NCBI GenBank assembly: GCA_963733265.1
Contig: CAVTCF010000002.1
Span: 620,001 to 684,000, forward strand
Direction: 5' to 3'
Source of the DNA: PALSA-1006 sp963733265
GTDB taxonomy: Bacteria; Pseudomonadota; Gammaproteobacteria; Burkholderiales; Gallionellaceae
DNA length: 64,000 nucleotides
This document shows, in pieces, positions 16,246-24,142 of the stretch. How positions within the stretch are numbered: the first letter of the stretch is position 1; the number at the start of each line of letters is the position of its first letter. Position numbers and translations under genes: made by a program. The notes under the pieces were generated by a model. The model searched no databases, was not told the DNA's origin, and saw only the letters and a list, made by a program, of their open reading frames with translations.

Positions 16246-17637
16246 GGTTCAACGCGTTTTTATGGGGTAAATTCTTGTGTGTAATTTGGTTTTTTCATAG
16301 GATTGGTAGCATGCAAGTCATGATTTTTAACCGCAGATACTCTTCATCGCGAATACCGTATGCCCGTTTCTGGATGACGCGAATTTTGTTGTTGAAGCCC
16401 TCGACGAATCCTAACGCTACCTTGTTCTCCGGCTTGCAATAAGAAGCGATCCCATCCCAATGACTATCAATCATCTCAGCAAATTTCTCATACGGTTTCA
16501 GTCGCTGCCACTTGAGGCTGGCGCGCCAATGCTCGAAAAACTTCCTTGCCCAAGCCTCGCTCTGGTAGTCCCAGAGTTGGCTGAAAGACTCCTTGAGAAG
16601 GTAGGCAGTATTGAGCCTTTTATTTGCCGCCAGCAGGATTTTCAGAGACCGCTTGCCGGTCATACTCAAGTTCGCATGGCGAGACAAAAGAGCAAATTTT
16701 TGTCCCTTAATGAACCGGCGATTATTGCCCGTCAGCCTGGCATATTCAGCAATGCGCACTTTATTCAGCGCATTATTCAGATGGCTCATAATGTGGAACT
16801 TGTCATACATAATCGACGCTTGCGGAGCCTTCTCGGTAGCCACGTTGTAGAACGGTTTCCACATATCCATCACTATAAGACGTATGCCAGCGCTCTTCTT
16901 TGGCCCAAGCCAGGCATAGAACTCAGCCATATCAGCTTCAGTGCGCCCCGTACCGCCAAACCAGATTGGCCTACGACGAAGCAGGTCACTCACCACGATG
17001 CGGAAGGCAACGGGTTTTCTGCTGATCGAGATTTCGTCGATACCAAGCACTTTTGGAGCAGGGGTTCCTACACGCGCCAATTGCGCTCTCATATACTGCT
17101 TGTCCAATTCCTTGACCGCGTGCCAGTCCAGGTGCAAATCCTTCGCCACATCTTTTATGGTCTCGTTACGACAGCGGCGCCCAACGTAATACGCAAACCG
17201 TTTTGTATAAAGCGGGTTGTCGGCAAGAAAGTCGAGCCGCTCCCGTTTCAAAGTGCCGCAGCTTTTGCAATCCATGCGTCGAATCTCGAACTCAAGATAG
17301 ATACGCGTATCTGCACTGGACAGGTCGCGAACTCGCCGCTTGCTCCGGTCATACCAACCCGTCTGCGAAGAACCGCATTCACTACAGACTGTTTTTTTTG
17401 GGTTCGATTGAAAGTAATGACCCGAGCCATGCGGTCACCGAACACACCCAAAATATGGGACATTGGACGAAAACCTGAGAAGGTATATCGATCCAGCAAT
17501 TTAAATAATTTCTTGGAATTAGCCATGACGACATCATGCAACAAAACAACTCGCCTACAGATGCATATTTATCAATAAGGATAAGGGGTTCAAGCCTGAA
17601 CGATCCCGGCTTTTACCCCATAAAAACGCGTTGAACC
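16246..17637 (-). mobile_element. ISL3-family insertion sequence
   Basis: The ends are inverted repeats beginning GGTTCAACGCGTTTTTATGG (continuing GGTAAA), at 16246-16271 and in reverse at the right end (17612-17637). Both flanks carry the 8-bp target duplication CGCGCGGC (16238-16245 and 17638-17645). Length is 1392 bp. The 8-bp duplication and the GG-terminal repeats are normal for ISL3. Near-perfect ends and an intact duplication suggest a recent insertion. Confidence 0.93.
16295..17526 (-). CDS. ISL3 family transposase, two frames joined at an A8 tract
   Basis: The downstream frame (to 16295) carries the ISL3 DDE domain: VLGIDEISISRKPV, LIVMDMWKPFYNVA, the long helical insertion and LGFVEGFNNKIRVIQKRAYG. 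The N-terminal zinc-finger part (TVCSECGSSQTGWYD, then RMDCKSCGTLK) is in the same frame but has no start before a stop near 17433. The start region (MANSKKLFKLLDRYTF to NRTQKK) lies in another frame beginning at 17526. The two join at eight A residues (T at 17392-17399 on the plus strand). The tract contains A-AAA-AAA-C in the right phase for a -1 slip, giving about 410 residues. Either programmed frameshifting or a single-base lesion would explain this. Confidence 0.8.
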
Positions 17638-17834
17638 CGCGCGGCAAACCCCTTGCGCCAACGACGCTCCGGGATCGCGGCTACGCTGCCGATCTGTTAT
17701 GGGAACTTCGACAGAGGCAACAAAGCCCCTCGGCTTTAAAAATACATTTTAATGGTAAAGTTTATCAGCAACCATATCTGCAAGCTTTTCTGAATAATAA
17801 ATGAGCGCAAGGTAAACCGTTCTTGCCGGCGCTT

Positions 17835-18968
17835 TCAATGAAAGGAGGAATTACTAAGAAATTTTAATTTTTCTATAACCTCGATTACGCCGCATTTGCT
17901 GCACGTTACTGATTCAGATTGAACGACTTTGTTATCGAAAACATTCTGAATGTTTAACGCCAAAAAATAGCTTCCTTCTTTTTTGGTCACATTGGCCGTT
18001 GCTATGAGCTCGGACTGAAAGGTCATGGCGATATTCTGCATACATTTAACTTCATCGCATACAGGCTTCGCCTGACGCGTTTCCTTAACGAAAATATCGT
18101 GCGATTTCTTGGAAACAACTTCACCTGAATACACATCGTATTTCTGTTGCAACCCATTAACCAACGCAGTTTCCATTGAGCCAGTTAGGTCTTTATCTAC
18201 CTCCGGGACACGCAGAGGCATCAACACGAGACGGTCTTTTTTCTCTTGCTGAGCAGCTTTGCGCTTACTATTGATGGATGCGGCTTTAGGCTGCTGTATC
18301 GCCAACCATTTTTGTGAGGTTACAGATGAAAACATGGCAAATCTTGCAGCCATTTCTTCCCTTCGTGCCCGTTCAGCTTGTTCCTTTTGGGCCTTGAGAT
18401 CAGCATCAAGGTAAGGGGCGGCTATTTTATTTGCCGCATTGAGCAAATTATCAGGGTCATCTTTTCCGTCTTGCTTGCGTCGCTCAAGATTGGCGAGAAT
18501 TGCCCTAATATCTGATTCAGATAGAGCCGCTGTATTGGTCAAGGCGTTTTTGATTGTCATATATTCTGCGGCAGCCTCTGTTGCGGCCTTTTCATCTGCA
18601 TCCATCTTTGCCCAATACCTTTCCGCTCCATCAAAATCCATACGACGCCCGTGATCAATGCACCTTAAATCCGGGGTTGTGGTATATGAATGACCTCCCA
18701 ATAGATTGCAGCCGGATAGGATTTTTCCATTACCATCTGTGAACCTGTGAGCCCCTTGATATAAGACTCTTGAGTAACAATACCGGCACATGATGTTATC
18801 AATATACATAGCCTGCGGTGCGTTGCGAAAATCAATATATGCATTATCAGTAACCTCACCGGCTTGCGCAGTTATTGATAAACTCGATAACAGAATAAAG
18901 AATGCAGCGATAATCAATTTCATCATTAATTTTCGACAGACTATGAATAAAATTCTCATTGAGTTCAT
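17835..18968 (-). CDS. Secreted protein of unknown function
   Basis: A 377-residue protein with an N-terminal signal peptide (LIIAAFFILLSSLSITAQAG). A cysteine-containing N-terminal region (NIMCRYCYSRVLY, then LSGCNLLGG) is followed by an alanine/glutamate-rich coiled-coil-like stretch (about 130-230). The C-terminal domain starts DRLVLMPLRVPEVDKD and contains CDEVKCMQNIAMTFQSELIA and TCSKCGVIEVIEKLK. I associate this C-terminal domain with periplasmic proteins of betaproteobacteria that sometimes carry SUMF1 domains; that is memory, not a search. No function is known to me. It is a stand-alone gene in the island, divergent from an XRE regulator. Confidence 0.7.
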   Translation of the reverse strand: MNSMRILFIVCRKLMMKLIIAAFFILLSSLSITAQAGEVTDNAYIDFRNAPQAMYIDNIMCRYCYSRVLYQGAHRFTDGNGKILSGCNLLGGHSYTTTPDLRCIDHGRRMDFDGAERYWAKMDADEKAATEAAAEYMTIKNALTNTAALSESDIRAILANLERRKQDGKDDPDNLLNAANKIAAPYLDADLKAQKEQAERARREEMAARFAMFSSVTSQKWLAIQQPKAASINSKRKAAQQEKKDRLVLMPLRVPEVDKDLTGSMETALVNGLQQKYDVYSGEVVSKKSHDIFVKETRQAKPVCDEVKCMQNIAMTFQSELIATANVTKKEGSYFLALNIQNVFDNKVVQSESVTCSKCGVIEVIEKLKFLSNSSFH

Positions 18969-19126
18969 TTTTTTCTCTTGTACCTGTCTAAACGCAGCCT
19001 AGGAGCAAATCCCATCAGCCGCTGCAACTAGGCACTATTAGAGAATTACAAGCACATTACGCCCTGTATGTGAAATTGTAAAGACATAACAATTAACGCC
19101 TAGTTAATAACCTTGGTGCGAATACC

Positions 19127-19468
19127 GTGAAAAATAAATCCACGTCTCTTGGAACGTTACTTGGCAGGAACATTGCCGAACGGAGAAATGCTTTGGGACT
19201 TACTCAAGCGGAATTCGCTGAGCGATTAGGGGCAGATACAGTGACCGTTTCAAGATTTGAGCGTGGCAGTCATTTACCATCTCTGCAACGACTTGAGAGA
19301 ATTGCCGAAACCTTGGGTATGCCTGTTGCGGAACTACTATCAAAATCCACAAATCTTTGCACAGACCAGTCATTGTTAATCCAGGACTTGATCGCCGACC
19401 TATCGGAGTCTGATCGTCGGTTCATTATTGAGATGGTACAAGCCTGGACTAAGAAGCTCAAATCCTGA
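19127..19468 (+). CDS. XRE-family transcriptional regulator
   Basis: A 113-residue regulator. An N-terminal helix-turn-helix (RNIAERRNALGLTQAEFAER, then VTVSRFERGSHLPSLQRLE) is followed by a C-terminal helical region (SLLIQDLIADLSESDRRFII). It starts at GTG 19127. It is divergent from the secreted-protein gene and convergent with the next gene. Likely a repressor of island functions; targets unknown. Confidence 0.85.
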   Translation: MKNKSTSLGTLLGRNIAERRNALGLTQAEFAERLGADTVTVSRFERGSHLPSLQRLERIAETLGMPVAELLSKSTNLCTDQSLLIQDLIADLSESDRRFIIEMVQAWTKKLKS

Positions 19469-19474
19469 CCACTG

Positions 19475-20011
19475 TTACCCTTCTTGGTTCTCGCCATTAA
19501 TTTTGAAATTGCGTAAGTAATTTAATCTATCTTTTTTCAACACTTCATAATCCGTTGTAGATATTAAAAATCTTTCCTCCCCGTATTTATAAAACCCTCT
19601 TCCTATTTGTCGAATCATGTCCGTATTGCTATTAAGAAACCACTCAGCCGTTGTAACTGATCTTATTTTTTTTGCTATCTCTGCCCATGCAGCAGCACAA
19701 TCTGACCAATACTCTGCGTCTTCTTGATTGGCGGTATATTTTATTTTGGCCTGTATAAAACCATCTAACTGCGGGATAATCTCTGCGCGAATAATCTCTG
19801 CGAACGCAACCTGTCTGTCACTACTACCTTTAAGCTTTGGCAATCCGGATTGTTCGTTCTGCTGCGCGGCCAATTTGCTTAATGCTGCGAACTCAATATC
19901 TTTGATCAACTGGTAACAAACTGAGCAAAGATTGGTTTTGTTGTATTCTGGGACACCGATGCTGATATGGCCGCAAATCGGGGGAGTTTTTTGAACTGAT
20001 TTTTTCATCAT
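19475..20011 (-). CDS. Hypothetical protein with N-terminal cysteine cluster
   Basis: A 178-residue protein. The N-terminus has C-G-H and CSVC (PPICGHISIG, then NKTNLCSVCYQLI), a likely zinc-binding site. The middle motif PKLKGSSDRQVAFAEIIRAE resembles a segment I have seen in hypothetical proteins of integrative elements and phages. The rest is helical. No catalytic motif is visible. The gene has a fair ribosome site (AAAGGC before ATG) and sits with other accessory genes. Confidence 0.65.
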   Translation of the reverse strand: MMKKSVQKTPPICGHISIGVPEYNKTNLCSVCYQLIKDIEFAALSKLAAQQNEQSGLPKLKGSSDRQVAFAEIIRAEIIPQLDGFIQAKIKYTANQEDAEYWSDCAAAWAEIAKKIRSVTTAEWFLNSNTDMIRQIGRGFYKYGEERFLISTTDYEVLKKDRLNYLRNFKINGENQEG

Positions 20012-20085
20012 TATGCCTTTCTTGATTATCTACATTTGCCTCTAAAAAAATACCCGGTGAAAATTTACCGTTGAAAACGCTGCCG

Positions 20086-20970
20086 CTAACTTTCTAGCAG
20101 ACGTTTTCTCAGTTCACTTGCGCGTGTTTGTCCGACACCTGCATACATGCGTATTGAGGTGACGGTGGGTTTGCATACCCCGGCGTTGATCGCCTGTTTC
20201 AAATTTTCGAGCGTCACATCAGCTTCAGATACAGTTTTGATCACAGCCGTCGGTAACGGCGCGGTTGGTTTCGTTACCGGCATTATTGGCGCATGAATAT
20301 CGGCGTTACTCGCGTTACTCCAGAAAATTTCACGCCACAAAAGCACACCTGAAAGGTCGATCAGGATGGCAAAAAATATTCCGATGAGTAACGAAATTTG
20401 CCCCCCGTTACTCCCGGTTGCCGCCGAAAGTAACGATGTTACTTTGTCGTTACTCTGAGAAACGTGTGTATTGTCCATTTTTTCGTTGAGTTTAATTAGT
20501 TGATCTGTAAGCGCAATGCGGCGTTTTGACTCAGCAAGCTCGATTTTGATCCTTCCTCGCTCTTTCCAGTCCGTTACTCTTGAAAGTAACTGGAGTAACG
20601 CTGTAACTGGTCGGGCAGCAATGGAGTCACGCTCTTGAGTAACGAGAGTTATTTGAGTAACGAGGTCGCGGTTTTGAAGAGAGTCGACGGCGCGTACTTC
20701 ACCAGCGCGAACTTGCGCATTAGTGAAAAAAGTCAGGTGGCCGTATACCGTGGCAAGGAAACAACCTGTCCATATCAACCAGACCAGGCGGTTTTTTGAC
20801 AGCGACGGGAGAAGGTGAACCAATACTGCCAGCGTGCTTGCCAGTATTACCAGCAATATTTTATCAGCGACTGTGCCGCCTCGATCTGCCGCAGCGACTG
20901 CCGCCATTGAAATCGCAATGCTCGTTACGATCATGGCTAGTGCAACAGTAAGTATATTTTTATTATTCAC
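20086..20970 (-). CDS. Membrane protein with C-terminal helix-turn-helix-like motif
   Basis: A 294-residue protein from a GTG start. Three hydrophobic segments lie near the N-terminus (about 7-28, 37-55 and 62-80), and a fourth at about 190-212 (ISLLIGIFFAILIDLSGVLL). Between them is a helical region (DWKERGRIKIELAESKRRIA). The last 45 residues (LENLKQAINAGVCKPTVTSI, then GVGQTRASELRKRLLES) look like a small DNA-binding motif. The gene contains seven copies of the octamer GAGTAACG or its complement, listed separately. Its role is unknown; plasmid and conjugative-element proteins can have this layout. Confidence 0.65.
   Translation of the reverse strand: MNNKNILTVALAMIVTSIAISMAAVAAADRGGTVADKILLVILASTLAVLVHLLPSLSKNRLVWLIWTGCFLATVYGHLTFFTNAQVRAGEVRAVDSLQNRDLVTQITLVTQERDSIAARPVTALLQLLSRVTDWKERGRIKIELAESKRRIALTDQLIKLNEKMDNTHVSQSNDKVTSLLSAATGSNGGQISLLIGIFFAILIDLSGVLLWREIFWSNASNADIHAPIMPVTKPTAPLPTAVIKTVSEADVTLENLKQAINAGVCKPTVTSIRMYAGVGQTRASELRKRLLES
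20386..20662. repeat. Cluster of GAGTAACG / CGTTACTC octamers
   Basis: The exact octamer GAGTAACG or its complement occurs seven times in 277 bp: 20386, 20406, 20448, 20572, 20593, 20637 and 20655. The core GTTAC/GTAAC occurs fourteen times between 20253 and 20662. Both orientations are present and spacing is irregular. All copies lie inside the membrane-protein gene, where they encode Val-Thr or Ser-Asn pairs in more than one frame. About 0.01 would be expected by chance in random sequence of this length, so this is a deliberate or inherited pattern. Confidence 0.85.
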
Positions 20971-21131
20971 AATTTTTAACCCGTTAGTTATTTATAAAGA
21001 GTTATGCCCGCCGCATTTAAATTTGGCTCTTGCCGGCATGGGTTCTTTTCCGATTCGCTGAAAATTCAGAGGACAAGCTAGTTATCCACAGCGAGCTGGA
21101 TATAGTTTTAAATATTAAAAGATATAGTTCT

Positions 21132-21205
21132 GTCCCGCTGGTGGGACGTACTAAATCTCGTTTGTGTCCCACTGGTGGGACGTAGTACAGTTCTGCCAGT
21201 GGGAC
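21132..21205. promoter_or_regulatory. Three palindromic GTCCCACTGGTGGGAC-type sites
   Basis: GTCCCGCTGGTGGGAC at 21132-21147 and GTCCCACTGGTGGGAC at 21166-21181 are each followed by GTA(C/G)TA. A half site, CCAGTGGGAC, is at 21196-21205. They lie about 160 bp upstream of the membrane-protein gene (start 20970) and have no gene over them. The arrangement suggests operators or binding sites of an island regulator or replication/partition protein. Confidence 0.6.
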
Positions 21206-21296
21206 ATAGTGCGATTATTTTTTAATCATCCGTTTAGTGACGTTTGGGGCAATTTCGGTATACAGTTTTTCAATAAGTTGTTTGTGGTATAGTCTT

Positions 21297-21370
21297 AACC
21301 AGCTACCTGAAGATGAAGACTTCTATGACCTGATCGCCGAACGCTACGAGCGCGCTGCGACTAGCATACT
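21297..21370 (+). pseudogene. istB: Remnant of IS21 helper protein IstB
   Basis: A short run reads EDEDFYDLIAERYERAAT, which matches the C-terminal signature of IstB ATP-binding helper proteins (D-x-I-x-E-R-Y-E-R-x-x-T). Similarity ends abruptly on both sides. It is a decayed fragment of an IS21-type element; see also the IstA remnant at 21921. Confidence 0.6.
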
Positions 21371-21446
21371 GCAGCCCATGCGCTCAAATTCATTAATACC
21401 GACGGTAGTTAGGGTGTTGCCCTTTGAGAGCATAGGCAAATCCCAT

Positions 21447-21677
21447 CTATACCGATGCAATCAATCCTTTAATATCTTCAACGCGCCAAAAAGTTCCTCG
21501 GCCATTACCGATTTTCACGCCCTTTGGAAATCGACCAGATTTGATCCCCGCCCACCATGTTGACTTTTTAACCGGAATAAGAGGAGGAATCGGCGGATTA
21601 GCATTTTTATCGCCTATGATTTGACTCAACTTCAGGAATCCTGTTTCAGGAAGGCTGCTAACTACTGTTGCTACCAT
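21447..21677 (-). CDS. alpA: AlpA-family regulator / excisionase-like protein
   Basis: A 76-residue protein of the AlpA type (winged helix related to excisionases). Visible features are GFLKLSQIIG, PPLIPVKKSTWWAGIKSGRF and VKIGNGRGTFWRVEDIKGLI. The start at 21677 has GGAG eight bases before it; a longer start is possible. AlpA-like proteins activate or accompany P4-type integrases, and one is encoded about 500 bp away (22181-23398), so it probably controls or assists excision of this island. Confidence 0.88.
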   Translation of the reverse strand: MVATVVSSLPETGFLKLSQIIGDKNANPPIPPLIPVKKSTWWAGIKSGRFPKGVKIGNGRGTFWRVEDIKGLIASV

Positions 21678-21920
21678 GATGCTTCTCCAGTTTTCATTGG
21701 GTTTGACACAGCAAATTGTAGCAAGCAAAACTTATTATTAATTCATCGAACGACACCGTTTTTTGACGACGTTCGTTGAAACAGCATAAACAGAGGTTGA
21801 TTGCATATTCCCCGAACATGTTGCCACTGATTCCGCTGTAATTCTGCCTCCCTGATCAGGAAGCGACGCAAGATAATATTTACCTACCATTCGCCCTTTT
21901 TTTCGGAAAGAGGGGCGGAC

Positions 21921-22091
21921 ATGGAGATGTTGTCGATGCGTAAAACAAGAGAAATACTACGATTGAAGTTTGATCTCGATTTGTCGGAGCGGGAGATAGC
22001 CGATAATTACGCGGATTATTTACCACCCAGTTTTCACATGAAAGACGATAACATTCCGCACGAATTAATGGGATCGACGCCCACCACCTGA
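21921..22091 (+). pseudogene. istA: N-terminal remnant of IS21 transposase IstA
   Basis: The 56-codon frame begins MEMLSMRKTREILRLKFDLD and continues LSEREIADNY, the start of IstA with its first helix-turn-helix, then loses similarity and ends at 22091. The gene body is missing. Together with the IstB fragment to the left this marks a degenerate IS21 element, with the order of the fragments inverted relative to the normal istA-istB. Confidence 0.65.
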
Positions 22092-22180
22092 TAACGGCAT
22101 CCGATTGCTAAATTTCATGTTGACAATTTTATTTCAGATGGCATCGTTTTGCGATGCTAGGTGGAGGAATAGAATAATGA

Positions 22181-23398
22181 TTATGCAGCCTTAAATGGAA
22201 TTATTACCGCACCAGCCTTAAGCTTATCAAGATAATCAGCCCACAACTGCATTGTTTTTACTCTTTTTTTCAAAAATTTAGTTCTGTTATAAGCCGTTCC
22301 TAATGCATCAGGGACACGGTGTGCCAATTGATGTTCAATTACTTCTGGAGCGATTCCAATTTCCTGGTGCAAAATTGTTCTCGCCATTGCTCTAAAGCCA
22401 TGCCCTGTAATTTCAGTTTTGGTGTCATAACCCATGCGACGAAGAGCAGCATTTACCGCAGCTTCGCTCATTGACCTGTCTTTAGAGTTTGCACCTGGAA
22501 AAACAAATCTTCCCGAACCCGTCAAAGGGTGAAGCTCCTTCAGAATAGATATTGCCTGAGAAGACAGAGGTACCAAATGTTGCTCACGCATTTTCATTCG
22601 TTCAGCAGGTATGTTCCATTCAGCCTTATCAAAATCAATCTCAGTCCATTCAGCTTTGCGCAACTCTCCTGGACGAACAAAGAATAATGGCGCAAGTTTC
22701 AATGCAGATTGCACAATAAAGGTTCCACGAAAAGCATCAATGGCTCTCAACAATTCGCCAACCGCTTTTGGATCAGTGATTGATGCATAGTGCTCTTTTT
22801 TTGCGGGTGGCAATGCACCGCGCAAATCACCAGTTGGATCACGGGCTGCTCTCCCAGTCTGTACAGCATAGCGAAATACTTGGCCGCAATTCTGGTGTGC
22901 ACGGTGCGCGGTATCAAGTGCACCGCGATCTTCGATCCGGCGAAGGCATTTTAGAAGTTCTTGAGAGGTAATCTCGGCAATTGGCCTACTTCCAAGCCAA
23001 GGAAATACATCATTTTCGAATCGTTTGATAATTTTATCGGAATGGGTTTTTGCCCAATTGGGTTTAAATTTAGCAAACCATTCTCGCGCTACTATTTCAA
23101 AACTATTTGCAGATAGTTCTAAATTTGCCGCTTTAACCGCTTTGCGATTTTCACCAGGGTCTACATCGTTTGCCAAAAGCTTGCGTGCATCATCACGTCG
23201 TTGCCGTGCGTCTTTCAAACTAATATCCGGATAAATACCAAGGGATATTCGCTTTTCCTTGCCACCAAATCGATACTTGAGTCTCCACCACTTGCCCCCA
23301 CTGGGGGCAACTTCTAAATAAAGTCCTCCACTGTCAAACATTCGTGTGGCTTTCTCGCTAGGTTTTGCGTTTTTTATTGCTGTTTCAGTCAGAGGCAT
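22181..23398 (-). CDS. P4-type tyrosine integrase of the island
   Basis: A 405-residue integrase. The N-terminal arm-DNA-binding domain (DUF4102) is seen in MPLTETAIKNAKPSEKATRM and GGLYLEVAPSGGKWWRLKYR. The core-binding domain is at about 100-190. Catalytic residues are the arginine in LFFVRPGELRKAEWTE, H-x-x-R in EITGHGFRAMARTIL, the histidine in EHQLAHRVPDALG and the tyrosine in GTAYNRTKFLKKR. It lies about 600 bp from the 3' end of tRNA-Ala and presumably integrated the element there. It overlaps by 10 bp an upstream gene with its own arm domain, which is unusual. Confidence 0.95.
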   Translation of the reverse strand: MPLTETAIKNAKPSEKATRMFDSGGLYLEVAPSGGKWWRLKYRFGGKEKRISLGIYPDISLKDARQRRDDARKLLANDVDPGENRKAVKAANLELSANSFEIVAREWFAKFKPNWAKTHSDKIIKRFENDVFPWLGSRPIAEITSQELLKCLRRIEDRGALDTAHRAHQNCGQVFRYAVQTGRAARDPTGDLRGALPPAKKEHYASITDPKAVGELLRAIDAFRGTFIVQSALKLAPLFFVRPGELRKAEWTEIDFDKAEWNIPAERMKMREQHLVPLSSQAISILKELHPLTGSGRFVFPGANSKDRSMSEAAVNAALRRMGYDTKTEITGHGFRAMARTILHQEIGIAPEVIEHQLAHRVPDALGTAYNRTKFLKKRVKTMQLWADYLDKLKAGAVIIPFKAA

Positions 23399-23841
23399 GG
23401 TGACTCCTTTGGAATGACGGCACGAGTTGCATCAAGAAAGATTCGAAGCTCAATGGTTTCGGCAGGCGAAAGATTTACGTAGCGTTGACCCAATCGACAA
23501 GACAAAGCGCCATCGTTATCGAGAATAAAGCGAGCTGGGGCAATAAGACGAGCTTTCTCAGCAAGCCGAGCAGCCTTCTCAGTCTGTACCTGTTTACTTG
23601 GGTCTGTGTTATTGCTCAGTAAGGCTAGGAATGCGTCACGGCGAACTCGGGCTTCTTCAATAGAGACCTTGGGGAAAACACCACAAGATAGCGTGTTGCT
23701 TTTCCCGCAGTAACGATACTTAAAACGCCAATACCTTTTTCCATCGGGAGTAACTTCCAAATGCAGCCCTCCTCCATCGGCCATCTTGTAGGGATGCAGA
23801 CGTGGCTCGGAAGCCGTTATTGTATCGAGGGTTAAGGGCAT
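23389..23841 (-). CDS. Arm-DNA-binding (DUF4102) accessory protein
   Basis: A 150-residue protein. The first 90 residues are an arm-type DNA-binding domain very like that of the adjacent integrase (YKMADGGGLHLEVTPDGKRY, then WRFKYRYCGKSNTLSCGVFP). No catalytic domain follows. Instead there is a compact tail (FILDNDGALSCRLGQRYVNL, then SPAETIELRIFLDATRAV). The regular ending and translational overlap with the integrase argue against a simple truncated integrase. It may compete for or bridge arm sites during integration and excision. This is an inference; the tail family is unfamiliar beyond a vague recollection from other betaproteobacteria. Confidence 0.75.
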   Translation of the reverse strand: MPLTLDTITASEPRLHPYKMADGGGLHLEVTPDGKRYWRFKYRYCGKSNTLSCGVFPKVSIEEARVRRDAFLALLSNNTDPSKQVQTEKAARLAEKARLIAPARFILDNDGALSCRLGQRYVNLSPAETIELRIFLDATRAVIPKESPCL

Positions 23842-24007
23842 TTTGGGGATAACTCAATTTCGTTAAATTATCGTTGCCCCCAATATTGCCCCTATTCAGA
23901 GCTGGATGTCAATAAACGACCTAAGACACTACTGGACTTAAAAAGCTTGAAAAGCTTTTAGCAGTAAGGGTTAGATGGACTTGCTTGGACTGTGCTGGAT
24001 TTGTTAA

Positions 24008-24083
<76 letters not shown>

Positions 24084-24142
24084 AAAAGAGCGCGCATTAT
24101 AATGACCGACCCTATCCTTGTAAAGCAAGTACAGTCGTAAAC

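Larger units (their letters stand above)
16156..17804 (+). pseudogene. 82-residue hypothetical gene split by an ISL3-family element
   Basis: The 5' part (16156-16245) reads MNYFQSELKAFARQIGKAHL and on to EQPRG. Removing the insertion sequence and one copy of its 8-bp duplication joins it in frame to 17646-17804, which continues KPLAPTTLRDRGYAADLLWE and ends LQAFLNNK before a stop at 17802-17804. The start follows AAGGAA by six bases. The composition is basic and helical, suggesting a nucleic-acid-binding protein. I do not recognise the family. It lies immediately after the 22-bp repeat array, so the product may bind the array or be controlled through it; that is inference from position. Confidence 0.8.

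Noticed and set aside
15754..16252. Three overlapping minus-strand frames rich in S, P, H, F and T
   Set aside because: They exist only because the 22-bp repeat contains no stop in any frame; the peptide repeats have no ribosome site or known family.
16460..17578. 372-codon plus-strand frame antisense to the ISL3 transposase
   Set aside because: It is the shadow of the transposase, whose motifs and zinc finger are on the minus strand.
1..24007. Distal copy of the tRNA-Ala 3' end marking the other island boundary
   Set aside because: I could not find a second copy of the T-arm/acceptor sequence by reading; the boundary is probably left of the window.
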